A DNA stretch of 64,000 bases from Nocardia nova NBRC 15556 (GTDB lineage Bacteria; Actinomycetota; Actinomycetes; Mycobacteriales; Mycobacteriaceae), in assembly GCF_001613005.1 (NCBI RefSeq), contig NZ_BDBN01000015.1:23865-87864 (forward strand), written 5' to 3'. Shown here in pieces: positions 8,701 to 16,940 of the stretch. The notes under the pieces were generated by a model, which was not told where the DNA came from, did no database searches, and worked only from the letters and a program-made list of their open reading frames with translations. Each line of letters begins with the position of its first letter. The stretch's first letter is position 1. Position numbers and translations under genes: made by a program.

Positions 8701-9716
8701 CCGATGCCGGCAGCACTCCCGGCGTGCTCGGCGCGGCCCCGATGCCGGGGCGCACCTCGCCGAATCCGGGACAGGCCCCGTCGGGCACTCCCGAACCCCA
8801 AGCGCCGCAAGCGCCTTCGGCACCGCCCTCGGTCTCGCTGCCCGGTTCGGATACCGCCCCGAACCGTGGCGTGGTGCGGCCGCCGCAGGTCGTCCGCCCC
8901 GGTATGCCGCCCCGGACGGTGCCCGCGCCGGACACCGCTCCCGACGCCACCGATTCCGTGCCGCCGACCGCTCCGGTCGGCACCACGCCGCGGGTGCTGC
9001 CGCCGAAACCGGCGAAGGTGCCGCCGCATCCGTCGGTCCGCGCCCAGCTCTATCGTCCGGACGCCCCGCCGTACCACCCTGGACAGGCTCCCGCCCAGGG
9101 CACCGGGCCGGCGCCGGACGCCGGTCGGCCCGGCCACAGCGGACCTCCGGCCGCTCCCGAGGGGCCCGGTCGCTCGCAGCGAGTAGCCCCCGAAGGCCGC
9201 CCGCCGGCCGTGCAGCCGCCGCGGCGCATCCCGCCCGATGGCATGCGGCATTCGCCTACGCGGACAACGGAATCCGGGCCGGGCAGTGTGCCTCCCGCCA
9301 CGCCCCGGGAGCCGAAGGACACCGATGCGACCCAGGAGCTGCACGAGCCGGCGAATCCGGGCCACCGGCCACCGGCCGGCGGCCACAACGCACCGGCTTC
9401 GGGGCCCCGAGGCGACCTCGGCTCGCCGCACGGTCCGGGCTCGATGGGCACCGGTGAAGCCGGTGGTCCGACGGCGCCCGAGCCCGGGAATTCCACGGCC
9501 GCGACCGAATCCGATGCGTCCGGAAACCCGGCCGACCACCCCGACGCACCGGGTGACGACAACCGCAACAACATCGAACAGTGGATGGCCGATCTGCGCT
9601 CGTCCCGTCGTCGCCCCGAGCCGGAACCGGCCGATCCCGACGACGAGGGTAAGCATCGCACCAGCGGCCGCACGGTGAGCGTCAACGAACTGCTACGCCG
9701 CCAGAACCGCGACTGA
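5763..9716 (+). CDS. mmpL3: MmpL3-type trehalose monomycolate transporter with very long tail
   Basis: This RND-superfamily flippase moves trehalose monomycolate across the inner membrane for mycolate envelope assembly. Two repeated RND halves, each with a periplasmic domain, occupy residues 1 to about 705. The proton-relay Asp-Tyr pairs are visible at D255/Y256 (GLAIDYGLF) and D606/Y607 (GLSTDYEVF). From about residue 715 to 1317 the protein is a low-complexity Pro/Ala/Ser/Gly-rich tail. It ends in a basic amphipathic segment, VSVNELLRRQNRD. M. tuberculosis MmpL3 is 944 aa, so the tail is roughly 370 residues longer. The GTG start overlaps the NYN stop. A hairpin terminator follows. Confidence 0.93.
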   Translation: MFTRWGELVHRFRYTVLGVAVAALLALGAYGFGLENHLSSSGWFDPGAESSQAAVLKDQVYGRDHMSDVIVLYTAPDGKTIDDPEFGRKITDNLNSLPRDHPDQINKVNVAYWKTETGDWSASATGSKDKKYAFASVAIKGDDDTTTMNNYRAVKNAFYIPGVDVQLAGMQPVAGELNDTIASDQKRMEMLAIPAVAILLFFIFGGIVAAALPLIIGGLTVLGANGIVMAITHVTEVNSFVGAVVSMIGLGLAIDYGLFIVSRFREELAEGYTTRQAVRRSVMTAGRTVTFSATMIIAASAGMLLFPQGFLKSVAYGTIATVLLAALASLTILPALLSILGPRVDALGFKRFRKTKTAEEVENGFWGRTTQWVMKHPLKVAVPLCIILLLLIIPVKNLKFGGISETYLPPDNPTRMAQEKFDEIFPLRQTDPIQLVITTQNTGEIKAILDEASGAPGLTDPFGTPGIPPNGSDVWVSEATMAPDANVEDTIAYLRSISVPDDVDLMVGGQPVLMQDSIDSLLDRMPLMIVLVVFVTTLLMFLTFGSLVLPIKAALMSALGLGSTLGILTWIFVDGHGAGLLNFTPQPIMSPVLVLIMAVIYGLSTDYEVFLLSRMVETRAQGASTTESVRSGTAQTGRIITAAALILLVVVGAFAFSDLVMMQYIAYGMMAALFIDATVLRMLLVPATMKLLGDDCWWAPAWMKRIQQRIGLGEPILDDERPGTGEVVDLVKTTPVTDPVTMQLPQLPDGTPKGPRKPRRLKFLRVDPEAPTEQLDRIVPAAAGTSTRATRAKSPEASRSEGSESSASRTARSKAGTGESTESRAKAVAPPAAAAADSSASEKPVEAEKSEKSPKRKRFGRRRSDSGADAPSADSGNASSGDSDADASDGTGNQARPAASASADAAPVRTPSGPEAGRPTTPPQTPGIRSSRVLPPSGRPQPPRTPGGPGVIGESGVIGGSSAAEEPVRGAGTPQPARSADAGSTPGVLGAAPMPGRTSPNPGQAPSGTPEPQAPQAPSAPPSVSLPGSDTAPNRGVVRPPQVVRPGMPPRTVPAPDTAPDATDSVPPTAPVGTTPRVLPPKPAKVPPHPSVRAQLYRPDAPPYHPGQAPAQGTGPAPDAGRPGHSGPPAAPEGPGRSQRVAPEGRPPAVQPPRRIPPDGMRHSPTRTTESGPGSVPPATPREPKDTDATQELHEPANPGHRPPAGGHNAPASGPRGDLGSPHGPGSMGTGEAGGPTAPEPGNSTAATESDASGNPADHPDAPGDDNRNNIEQWMADLRSSRRRPEPEPADPDDEGKHRTSGRTVSVNELLRRQNRD

Positions 9717-9723
9717 TCGACTG

Positions 9724-9753
9724 CGCGGGCCGGTGGCTTCGTACCGGCCCGCG
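9724..9753 (+). terminator. hairpin after mmpL3
   Basis: An 11-bp perfect stem (CGCGGGCCGGT and its complement) with an 8-base loop starts 8 bases after the mmpL3 stop. There is no U-tract, as is common for actinobacterial terminators. Confidence 0.7.
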
Positions 9754-9776
9754 GCTCGCGGCTCTACGATGCGCCC

Positions 9777-10166
9777 ATGCTGAACACCGCGCGGATCGAG
9801 GCACGCGTCCCCACGCAGGCTCTGGAACAGGCGAGGCGTTGGTACGCCGAGAAACTCGGTCTGGAACCCGTGGAGGAGCGCCCGGGCGGGCTGCGCTACG
9901 AGGGGGCGTCAGGGGTCTTCTGCCTGTTCGCGTCGGCCGGTGCGTCCGATGGTTCCTTCACCCAACTGGGGTTCTACGTCGACGATATCGAGAGCACCGT
10001 GGCCGCCCTGCGAGAGCGCGGCGTGGTCTTCGAGGAGTACTCGGGCACCGTCGGCGGGATCATGGAGATCGAGGGGAACTACCCCAGCAAGGGACGCGCG
10101 GAACGGGGTGCGTGGTTTCGCGACAGCGAGGGAAACATGATCGGACTCGGCGAGGTCGTCGAATAG
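9777..10166 (+). CDS. VOC-superfamily (glyoxalase-like) protein
   Basis: The product is 129 aa with the single beta-alpha-beta-beta-beta repeat pattern of the vicinal oxygen chelate fold. The N-terminus has RIEARVPTQALEQARRWYAEKLGLEP, a typical first helix. FTQLGFYVDDIESTVAALRERGV opens the second half and GAWFRDSEGNMIGLGEV closes the protein. Such proteins are metal-dependent lyases, dioxygenases or binding proteins for antibiotics, and the sequence does not decide which. It stands alone after the mmpL3 terminator and converges with the DUF1707 gene, 3 bases away. Confidence 0.75.
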   Translation: MLNTARIEARVPTQALEQARRWYAEKLGLEPVEERPGGLRYEGASGVFCLFASAGASDGSFTQLGFYVDDIESTVAALRERGVVFEEYSGTVGGIMEIEGNYPSKGRAERGAWFRDSEGNMIGLGEVVE

Positions 10167-10169
10167 CGA

Positions 10170-10865
10170 TCAGAACCCCGACATCAGCTTCTTCCACTGC
10201 ACGCCGAACGGATGCTTCGCGGTGATCGAGCTGAACCGGCTGCGCCCGTGCACGATGATGTGCAGCGGTCCGATCGGCGGCCCGGTGCGCACTTTGTTGT
10301 TGGCGCTGGAACCGATCAGCTCCACGCCGTTCAGGTCGACGGTCGCCTCGCCGGGCAGGATCATGGTCAGCGAGCTGCAGAAATCGTCGACCCGGATCTC
10401 GACCACCTGGGTCGACATGACGGCCTGGGTGAAATCCAGGGTGACGCCCGACAGATAGCTGTTGACGTACAGCGAGGGCGGCACCTGCCACGGCCCCTTG
10501 CGGGTGACGCCGGACAGGCGCGGACGAATCGCGGTTTCGGCCTCGGTGCGTCCGGCGGGGGCACCCCACCGCCACGTCTGAGCCGGTCCGGGCGAGGCGG
10601 TCGGCTGGGCGGGATTCGGTTGTCCCGCAAGGCGAATCCCGGGCAGGTCGATCAGGACGGCGTTGAGTTCGCCGCGCGTCTTGGCCGCCAGCGCGGTATC
10701 CATCCGCTCGCTGAACTCGCCCAGCGACAACATGCCCAGCCCGACCGCGCGCTGTAGCAGGGTCCCGACATGTTCGCGTTCGGCATCCGATACTCGCAGG
10801 TCACGGTCGCCTACGGCTCCCCCGGTTCCCGCGGACCCCGGGGCGGAAACGGTCTCACCACCCAT
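10170..10865 (-). CDS. DUF1707 domain protein with LiaF-like C-terminal region
   Basis: The product is 231 aa. The N-terminal DUF1707 domain is clear: DLRVSDAEREHVGTLLQRA, then LSLGEFSERMDTALAAKTRGEL. After a Pro-rich linker the second half (YVNSYLSGVTLDFTQAV, then TMILPGEATVDLNGVELIG) has the beta-strand pattern of LiaF/cell-wall-active antibiotic response domains. ATG 10865 is chosen; the frame is open for 12 more codons upstream. It lies 59 bases downstream of the response regulator on the same strand, so it may be the last gene of that signalling operon, consistent with envelope-stress sensing. No membrane segment is evident. Confidence 0.75.
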   Translation of the reverse strand: MGGETVSAPGSAGTGGAVGDRDLRVSDAEREHVGTLLQRAVGLGMLSLGEFSERMDTALAAKTRGELNAVLIDLPGIRLAGQPNPAQPTASPGPAQTWRWGAPAGRTEAETAIRPRLSGVTRKGPWQVPPSLYVNSYLSGVTLDFTQAVMSTQVVEIRVDDFCSSLTMILPGEATVDLNGVELIGSSANNKVRTGPPIGPLHIIVHGRSRFSSITAKHPFGVQWKKLMSGF

Positions 10866-10924
10866 GTTCACGAGGCTACCGACGCCGCGGCCGCAGCACA
10901 TCAGGGCAATCCCTGATCCGGCCC

Positions 10925-11596
10925 CTACTCGAGGCCCTGTTCGATGGCATACCGGGTGAGTTCGACCCGGTTGCCGAGCTGCAGTTTGCGCAGCGTCGCC
11001 TGCACGTGGTTCTCCACCGTGCGATGGCTGACGCTCAGCCTGGTCGCGATCTGTTTCGCCGACAAACCCTTCGCCACCAGCCGCAACACCTCGGTTTCGC
11101 GGTCGGTGAGGACGGGCTGCTCGGCGCTCCTATCGGCCCCCGCCCCGGCGATGCGACGGAATTCGCCGAGCACCACACCGGCCAGGCCTGGCGTGAACAC
11201 CGCCTGGCCCGCGGCCGTCGCCCGCACCGCGTCGATCAACTCGGCCGCCGACGCGCTCTTGACCAGATAGCCGCTCGCCCCGGCCTTGACGGCTTCCAGC
11301 ACATCACCGCGTTCGTCCGAGGCCGAGAGCACCAGTACTCGGCTGCGCGGCGAGACGCGGAGCACTTCCGCGGTGGCCTGGGCTCCGCTGCCGTCGGGCA
11401 GTTGCATATCCATCAGGACGACGTCAGGTCGGACCGCGGCGGCCCGGCGCGCGGCCGTGCCCGCGCCGTCCGCCGTCGCCACCACCCGGAAACCGGCTTC
11501 GGTGAGATCGCGGGACACGCCGTCGCGCCACATCGGATGGTCGTCGACCACCATCACCGAAACATCTTCTGCCGCGACGTCTTCCGATGTCCTCAT
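10925..11596 (-). CDS. NarL/LuxR-family response regulator
   Basis: The product is 223 aa. The receiver domain starts VSVMVVDDHPMWRDGV and carries the phosphoacceptor Asp in VVLMDMQLPDG and the conserved Lys in SGYLVKSAS. The C-terminal LuxR-type helix-turn-helix is LTDRETEVLRLVAKGLSAKQ through HVQATLRKLQLGNRVEL. It is a DNA-binding transcription factor activated by phosphorylation. Its ATG overlaps the stop of the sensor kinase gene (ATGA), so kinase and regulator form a cognate pair. Likely targets include its own operon and the DUF1707 gene, but no operator is evident. Confidence 0.92.
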   Translation of the reverse strand: MRTSEDVAAEDVSVMVVDDHPMWRDGVSRDLTEAGFRVVATADGAGTAARRAAAVRPDVVLMDMQLPDGSGAQATAEVLRVSPRSRVLVLSASDERGDVLEAVKAGASGYLVKSASAAELIDAVRATAAGQAVFTPGLAGVVLGEFRRIAGAGADRSAEQPVLTDRETEVLRLVAKGLSAKQIATRLSVSHRTVENHVQATLRKLQLGNRVELTRYAIEQGLE

Positions 11597-12789
11597 CGTT
11601 GCTCCCCGTCACGTGGAATCCGGAATTCCCATTCGGTGCCGTCGGCGGTGTCGAGCAGTTCGGCGGTGCCGCCCAGCGCCTCGATCCGCCCGACGATCGA
11701 ATGCGAGACACCCATCCGCCCCTCGGCGGCCGCGGCCGGCAGCCGGCCCTGCGCGATCCCCGGCCCGTCGTCGCGCACACTGACCACCACCGCATCGCCC
11801 ATATCCTCCAGCAGCACAAAGGCTTTCGCCTCGGCGCCGGCGTGCAGCGCGGTATTGGACAGCGCGGCACCGACGGCGGCGGCGATCTCCCGGGCGGTCC
11901 GTGCCCCGATCGTCACCGGCTCACCGGGCGCGGAGACCGCGGTCGACGGCGCGGCGAAGGCTCTCAGCAGCGCACGCAGCTCCGCGCGGGCGTCGAGACC
12001 CGAACCGTCCCTGCCTTGTTCGGAGATCAGCACCCGGAGCGCGACTTCCTGTTCGCGGGCACGATCCGCCAATTCGGCCGTGCGTCCACCGATTTCACTG
12101 CCGCGCCGACTGATGTACGCGAGGACCTGCAGCACCCCGTCGTGTACTTCGCGGGCGAGCCGTTCGCGTTCGGCGGTGGCGGCGGACAACCGCATCGCCT
12201 GCTCGAGGTGCCCCTGCGCGCGCCGCGCCGTCGCGGCCGCCAACCCGATGGCCAGCCCGACCGAAACCAGCACGGGCGCGGTCGCATCCGACCACAGATC
12301 CAACTCCCACTGTTCCCGCACCACGATGCTCACCACCGAAATCGCCAGCCCCGCGAGCACGCCGCCGAGCGCACCCCATTCGATCGCCGCCGACATCACC
12401 GCATTCGCCACCCACAGCGTGGTCGGCAGGGTCTGATGCCCGTGGTACCAGGGGTAGTCGGCGACCAGCCGAGTCGCCGCCATCAGCCCGACGGCGACCG
12501 CCAGGTCACCGATCACCACCGCTCGCCGCTCCCACCCGGTGACCGACCAGCGCGACAACCACAGCGCCGAGACGACCGACCAGAGCACCAGCATCCCGAT
12601 CAGCACCCAACTCAGCGGCTGCCGCTCGTACGACGACACCGAGGCGACCTGCTGGCCCACCGCGTAGAGCATTGTGACCAGGCGAAACACCTGCGCCGCC
12701 CGCCACAGCAGCGCAGTCGCGGCCGTCGGTCCCGGCGCGGTCGAGTCGGCGGGCGGCGTGACGCCCGCGGACTCAGCCCTCGTCCGCAT
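11593..12789 (-). CDS. two-component sensor histidine kinase (MacS/DUF5931-like)
   Basis: The product is 398 aa from ATG 12789. Membrane segments lie in the N-terminal half; the segment opening LLWRAAQVFRLVTMLYAV resembles DUF5931 sensor kinases such as MacS. The HisKA_3 phosphoacceptor box is REVHDGVLQVLAYI. The ATPase domain has an N-box-like ALSNTALHAGAEAK and a G-box VRDDGPGI. The start is ambiguous: ATGs at 12819, 12804 and 12789 all lie in a 15-bp tandem repeat that overlaps the end of the AI-2E transporter gene. The nearest to the upstream stop was chosen. The signal sensed is unknown. It forms an operon with the AI-2E gene and the response regulator. Confidence 0.88.
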   Translation of the reverse strand: MRTRAESAGVTPPADSTAPGPTAATALLWRAAQVFRLVTMLYAVGQQVASVSSYERQPLSWVLIGMLVLWSVVSALWLSRWSVTGWERRAVVIGDLAVAVGLMAATRLVADYPWYHGHQTLPTTLWVANAVMSAAIEWGALGGVLAGLAISVVSIVVREQWELDLWSDATAPVLVSVGLAIGLAAATARRAQGHLEQAMRLSAATAERERLAREVHDGVLQVLAYISRRGSEIGGRTAELADRAREQEVALRVLISEQGRDGSGLDARAELRALLRAFAAPSTAVSAPGEPVTIGARTAREIAAAVGAALSNTALHAGAEAKAFVLLEDMGDAVVVSVRDDGPGIAQGRLPAAAAEGRMGVSHSIVGRIEALGGTAELLDTADGTEWEFRIPRDGEQR

Positions 12790-14077
12790 CACCGCCGTCC
12801 GCATCACCGCCGTCCGCATCGGACCGCGATTCGGCCCGGCGGTAGCGATCCGGCTCGGGCCGGTCGGCATCGGCGTGGAACATCGGCTCCCCCGGTTCCC
12901 CGGTATTGAGTTCCTGATACAGCTCTTCCGGGCTGCCGACCAGCAACGAACGGATCGCGGTGTTCATCACCGCGACGAACGGCACCGCCAGCAGACCGCC
13001 CGCGATACCGGCCAGCACCACGCCCGCCGTGATCGCCAGCACCACCGCCAGCGGATGGATGCGCACCGCGCGGCCCAGCAACAACGGTTGCAGCACATGG
13101 CCTTCCAGCTGCATCACCGCCACCGTGATGCCGAGCACGATCAGCGCGGTGACGAAACCCTTCGTCATCAAGGCCAGGAAGACCGCGATGAAGCCCGCGA
13201 GCAGGGAGCCGACGATCGGGACGAAGGCGCCGATGAACACCAGCGATGCCAGCGGAAGGGCCAGCGGCACACTGAGAATCGCCAGCCCGGCGCCGATGCC
13301 GATGGCGTCGACGGCCGCCACCACGACGGTGGCGCGCACGAATCCGATCAGCGTGCCGAAGCCGAGCCGCCCGGCGGTGCGCACCCGTTCACGTTGCGGG
13401 GTGGGCACGATCCGGGTCACGAAGTTCCAGATCTGGTCGCCGCCGTAGAGGAAGAAAATCAGGATGAACAGCGTCAGGAAGGCGCCGGTCAAGAATTCGC
13501 CGATCGCCGCGGCGGTGGTCAGGGCGCCGCTGGTCAGCGAATCCTGATTGGCCTCCAGGGTTTTGATGATCGTATTGCCGCCGTTGCGGATCTGGTCGTT
13601 GCTCAGATGCAGCGGACCGTTGATCAGCCAGTCCTGCACGGTGTGGATGCTGGTCTTGAATTCGTCGGTCAGCTGCGGCACACCGGTGATGAACTGCTCG
13701 ATCACGAAGGTGAAGATCCCCGCCAGCAAGCCCAGCGATCCGACCAGGGCCACGAATACGCCGATGCCGCGCGGCATTCCGAGGCGTTGCAGCAGATCCA
13801 CCAGCGGCGAGAGCAGCGCCGCCGCGAGCAGGGCGATCGCGACCGGAATGACGACCGTGGTCAGCTTGTGCGCCAGGTAGGCGACCGCCAGCACCGCCAC
13901 CAGGATGATCAACAATCGCCAGCACCATTCGGCGCCCTGACGCACCAGTGGATGCACCGAGTCGGCCGCGCTGCGCTCGCGCCCGCGATCGGGTGCGCTT
14001 CGGCTCGAAGCCGCCGATGCGACGCCCGCCGGGGCAGGCTCGGCCGGATTCCCGGAGGTCTTGCTGTCCCCACTCAC
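12773..14077 (-). CDS. AI-2E family transporter (PF01594)
   Basis: The product is 434 aa from GTG 14077. A hydrophilic N-terminus of about 50 residues is followed by the typical pattern of two membrane segments, a central soluble part and several C-terminal membrane segments. Family landmarks include FIGAFVPIVGSLLAGFIAV and LEGHVLQPLLLGRAVRIHPL. Family members export small molecules such as AI-2 or work as Na+/H+ antiporters; the substrate here is unknown. The tail repeats DADGG (DADGGDADGGDADEG), encoded by the same 15-bp repeat that supplies start codons for the downstream kinase. It is the first gene of a minus-strand operon with the kinase and regulator. Confidence 0.9.
   Translation of the reverse strand: MSGDSKTSGNPAEPAPAGVASAASSRSAPDRGRERSAADSVHPLVRQGAEWCWRLLIILVAVLAVAYLAHKLTTVVIPVAIALLAAALLSPLVDLLQRLGMPRGIGVFVALVGSLGLLAGIFTFVIEQFITGVPQLTDEFKTSIHTVQDWLINGPLHLSNDQIRNGGNTIIKTLEANQDSLTSGALTTAAAIGEFLTGAFLTLFILIFFLYGGDQIWNFVTRIVPTPQRERVRTAGRLGFGTLIGFVRATVVVAAVDAIGIGAGLAILSVPLALPLASLVFIGAFVPIVGSLLAGFIAVFLALMTKGFVTALIVLGITVAVMQLEGHVLQPLLLGRAVRIHPLAVVLAITAGVVLAGIAGGLLAVPFVAVMNTAIRSLLVGSPEELYQELNTGEPGEPMFHADADRPEPDRYRRAESRSDADGGDADGGDADEG
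12781..12820 (-). repeat. 15-bp tandem repeat across an overlapping gene junction
   Basis: The unit CGTCCGCATCACCGC (plus strand) occurs 2.7 times. On the minus strand it encodes DADGG repeats at the end of the AI-2E transporter and, in another frame, MRTAV repeats holding three candidate ATG starts of the sensor kinase. Confidence 0.9.
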
Positions 14078-14168
14078 GCCGCGAGCCTATCGGCCGGGGA
14101 CGCAACCGGCACGTGTCCGCTCCGCCCGAATCCGGTGACCTACGACGCGCCCCGCTAGATTGGTCATC

Positions 14169-15677
14169 GTGTCAGCGCCTCTGGAAGCGGTCAAACAGAC
14201 CATGCGAACGCGCTGGCCGCTGTACCTCGCATCGATGCTGGCGGCCAATGCCTTCGGTGCGGTCCTGGTCTACGCGTTCATCCAGTACGGGCTGCCCGCG
14301 CCCGAGGGCACGCCGAACGGATTGCGGCGCGCCGGCCTGCTGCTTCCGGCGCTGGTCTTCGCGATCGGCGGATTCCTGAGCGTCACCGCCTCGGCGTTGA
14401 TGCTGCGACCGGTGATGCGCTGGCAGATGCGCGGCGGTCCGCCCAGTCGCCAGGAACAGATGGCGGCCCTGCACGCGCCGCTGCGGCAGTCCATCCTCCA
14501 CCTGCTGTTGTGGCTGGTGGGCGGTGCGGTGCTGGCCGCGCGGATCATCGTGGAAACACCCGAGCTCGCGGGTGCGGTGATCGTCACCGAATGTATGGCC
14601 GCCACCATCGTGTTCGGCTTCACCTACATGCTGGGTGAACGAATTTTGCGCCCGGTGGCCGCGCACGCGCTGACCACCGGCACCTTCGATCACACCCTCA
14701 CCCCCGGTGTCGGCACGCGCATGGCGATGACGTGGGGCATGGGCACATTCGCGCCGACCATCGCGATCGTGCTGCTGTGTGTCACCCAGATCACGTCGCA
14801 GGTGCATTTCTCGGCGCAGTCGCTGGCCATCTCGATTCTGCTGCTGTGCGGGGTGGTGATCATGCAGGCGCTGGCGCTGTCGATGCTCACCGCGTCGAGC
14901 ATCTCCGACCCGGTGCGGCAGCTCTCCCGAGCGATCAACCGGGTGCAGGGAGGTGCGCGCGATGTCCAGGTCGAGGTGTTCGACGGCAGCGAGATCGGCC
15001 TGCTGCAGGTCGGTTTCAACCGCATGATGGAAGAGGCCGCGCAGCGCCGCGAACTGCAGGAACTGTTCGGCCAGCACGTCGGCGAGGAAGTGGCCCGCCG
15101 CGCGCTCGAGTACGGCACCGAACTGGGTGGTGAAACCCGGTTCGTGGCCGTGTTGTTCGTGGATATGGTCGGCTCCACCGCCACCGCCGCCGAGCGGCCG
15201 CCCACCGAGGTGGTCAGCCTGCTCAACGAATTCTTCCGGGTGGTGGTCGATGTGGTCGACCGGCACAACGGCCTGATCAACAAGTTCGTCGGCGATGCGG
15301 CGCTGGCGATCTTCGGTGCGCCACTGGACCGTCCGGACGCGCCGACCGCCGCGCTGGCCGCGGCCCGCGATCTGCGCGAGGCGCTGCGCGAGGTGCAGGG
15401 CCTGGATATCGGCATCGGTGTCTCGGCCGGCCTCGCCGTCGCCGGAAACATCGGCGCCGCGAATCGCTTCGAGTACACGGTGATCGGCGATCCGGTGAAC
15501 GAGGCCTCGCGCCTCACCGAATTGGCGAAGGAACATCCGGGCCGCGTCCTGGCCTCGGGCAGCGCCCTGTACTTCGCCGACGACGACGAACAGAAGCAGT
15601 GGATCTCCGGCGACGAGGTGCAATTGCGCGGTCGCCGCCGCAAGACCCGGCTCGCGTGGCCGAAGGCTCTCGGATGA
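14169..15677 (+). CDS. membrane-bound class III adenylate/guanylate cyclase
   Basis: The product is 502 aa from GTG 14169. The N-terminal half has about six membrane segments, followed by a HAMP-like linker (ISDPVRQLSRAINRVQGG) near residues 250-300 and a class III cyclase domain. Catalytic elements are intact: metal-binding Asp in LFVDMVGST and in NKFVGDAALAIFG, the purine-selecting Lys in the latter, and the transition-state Asn/Arg in IGDPVNEASRL. This organisation matches the mycobacterial Rv1318c-Rv1320c group. It would make cAMP at the membrane, possibly feeding CRP-type regulation. It is divergent from the AI-2E operon. Confidence 0.92.
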   Translation: MSAPLEAVKQTMRTRWPLYLASMLAANAFGAVLVYAFIQYGLPAPEGTPNGLRRAGLLLPALVFAIGGFLSVTASALMLRPVMRWQMRGGPPSRQEQMAALHAPLRQSILHLLLWLVGGAVLAARIIVETPELAGAVIVTECMAATIVFGFTYMLGERILRPVAAHALTTGTFDHTLTPGVGTRMAMTWGMGTFAPTIAIVLLCVTQITSQVHFSAQSLAISILLLCGVVIMQALALSMLTASSISDPVRQLSRAINRVQGGARDVQVEVFDGSEIGLLQVGFNRMMEEAAQRRELQELFGQHVGEEVARRALEYGTELGGETRFVAVLFVDMVGSTATAAERPPTEVVSLLNEFFRVVVDVVDRHNGLINKFVGDAALAIFGAPLDRPDAPTAALAAARDLREALREVQGLDIGIGVSAGLAVAGNIGAANRFEYTVIGDPVNEASRLTELAKEHPGRVLASGSALYFADDDEQKQWISGDEVQLRGRRRKTRLAWPKALG

Positions 15678-15719
15678 GCCACTGCCGCCTTCGGGCCCGA
15701 CCCCACTAGGCTGGGCGTC

Positions 15720-16892
15720 GTGACGGCCCACGCTGAACCCGGCGGCGAACCGGCGCGGCCCGCGCGGCGCAGGTTCCGCTGGTTGAAATGGGCCCTCGGC
15801 GTTGCCCTGTCGGCGTTGCTGATCGCCGAGGGCGTATACCTGTGGCCGCGCCTGCACGATTCCTGGCGCAACCTCACGGAGATCCATTGGGGCTGGGTCG
15901 CCGTGTGCGTCTGGATGCAGGCGTTGTCGATGAGTGGATTCGGCCGCATCCAGAAACGCCTGCTGCGCGCGGGCGGGGTCGACGTCTCGCAGCGCGCCTC
16001 GGTATCGGTCGTCTACGGAGCCACCGCGATGTCGGTGTCGCTGCCCGCCGGCCAGGTGTTCTCCACCGCCTTCACCTATCGCCAGACCCGCCGCTGGGGT
16101 GCGAGCCCGATCGTCGCGTCCTGGCAGCTGCTGATGTCGGGCGTGGTCGCGACGAGCGGCATGCTGCTGCTCGGCGTGGGCGGCGCGCTGCTGGTCGGCA
16201 ATCGCATCGGTCCGTGGAAGCTGGTTCTCACGCTGGGCGCGGTGGCGCTGCTGGTGTGGGCGGGCAAATACATATCCGGTAACCCCGGTGCGCTGCAGGC
16301 GCTGGTGCGCCGCGGGGTGCGGCTGGTCAACCGGATCCGGCGACATCCGGCCGATGCCGGGCTGGCGCACGTCGACGAGGTGCTGCGACAGCTGGAATCG
16401 GTGGACGTGCACCGGCGGGATGCCGCGTGGGTCGCGTTCTGGGCGGTCGTGCATCGGCTCGGCGATGTGGCCTGCCTGGGTGCGGCCTGCTACGCGGTCG
16501 GCGCCGATCCGCGCTGGGCGGGCCTGCTGATCGCCTTCAGTGTGGGCAAGGCGGTCGGCACCATTCCGTTCGCACCCGGTGGCATCGTCTACGTCGATGC
16601 CACCCTGATCTACAGCCTCACCGCCGCCGCGGGACTGCCGGCGGCGCAGGCGGTGGCCGCCGCCTTCGTCTACCGCATGGTGAGTTTCATTCTCGTCGCG
16701 ATCATCGGCTGGATCGTCTTCGTCTTCCGCTTCCGCAATCCGCAGCTCGGCGATGCGCAGTTCGAGCAGGAATTCGAACAGCGCTCGGCCCTGCTCGCCG
16801 AACCCCGCCGCGCCGACAGCGGCGCGAACCGGCCCCTTCGCGAGGGCGATTCGCCCGGACCGGCCGAACCCGACGGCGAACCGCAGCCCTGA
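15720..16892 (+). CDS. YbhN/UPF0104 family membrane protein (LPG synthase-like TM domain)
   Basis: The product is 390 aa from GTG 15720. It has about seven to eight hydrophobic segments with the UPF0104 landmarks YGATAMSVSLPAGQVFSTAF and GKAVGTIPFAPGGIVYVDA. This is the flippase-like membrane domain found in MprF-type lysylphosphatidylglycerol synthases, but the cytosolic aminoacyltransferase domain is absent. The role is therefore uncertain; lipid translocation or glycosyl-carrier transport is an inference. The C-terminus is a charged tail of about 55 residues. It follows the cyclase by 42 bases and could be co-transcribed with it. Confidence 0.8.
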   Translation: MTAHAEPGGEPARPARRRFRWLKWALGVALSALLIAEGVYLWPRLHDSWRNLTEIHWGWVAVCVWMQALSMSGFGRIQKRLLRAGGVDVSQRASVSVVYGATAMSVSLPAGQVFSTAFTYRQTRRWGASPIVASWQLLMSGVVATSGMLLLGVGGALLVGNRIGPWKLVLTLGAVALLVWAGKYISGNPGALQALVRRGVRLVNRIRRHPADAGLAHVDEVLRQLESVDVHRRDAAWVAFWAVVHRLGDVACLGAACYAVGADPRWAGLLIAFSVGKAVGTIPFAPGGIVYVDATLIYSLTAAAGLPAAQAVAAAFVYRMVSFILVAIIGWIVFVFRFRNPQLGDAQFEQEFEQRSALLAEPRRADSGANRPLREGDSPGPAEPDGEPQP

Positions 16893-16940
16893 GCGGTCCC
16901 GGAATCCGGCTGCCGCACCGCTGTCACTACCCTGGCGACC

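Noticed and set aside
6603..9656. 1017-codon open frame antisense to mmpL3
   Set aside because: Shadow of biased codons: its product is Arg/His/Gln-rich without domains, while the plus strand encodes a clear RND transporter.
10100..10125. Possible fifth copy of the GC-rich repeat (inverted) in the VOC gene
   Set aside because: Only about 12 bases match, inside a conserved VOC coding motif, so chance is likely.
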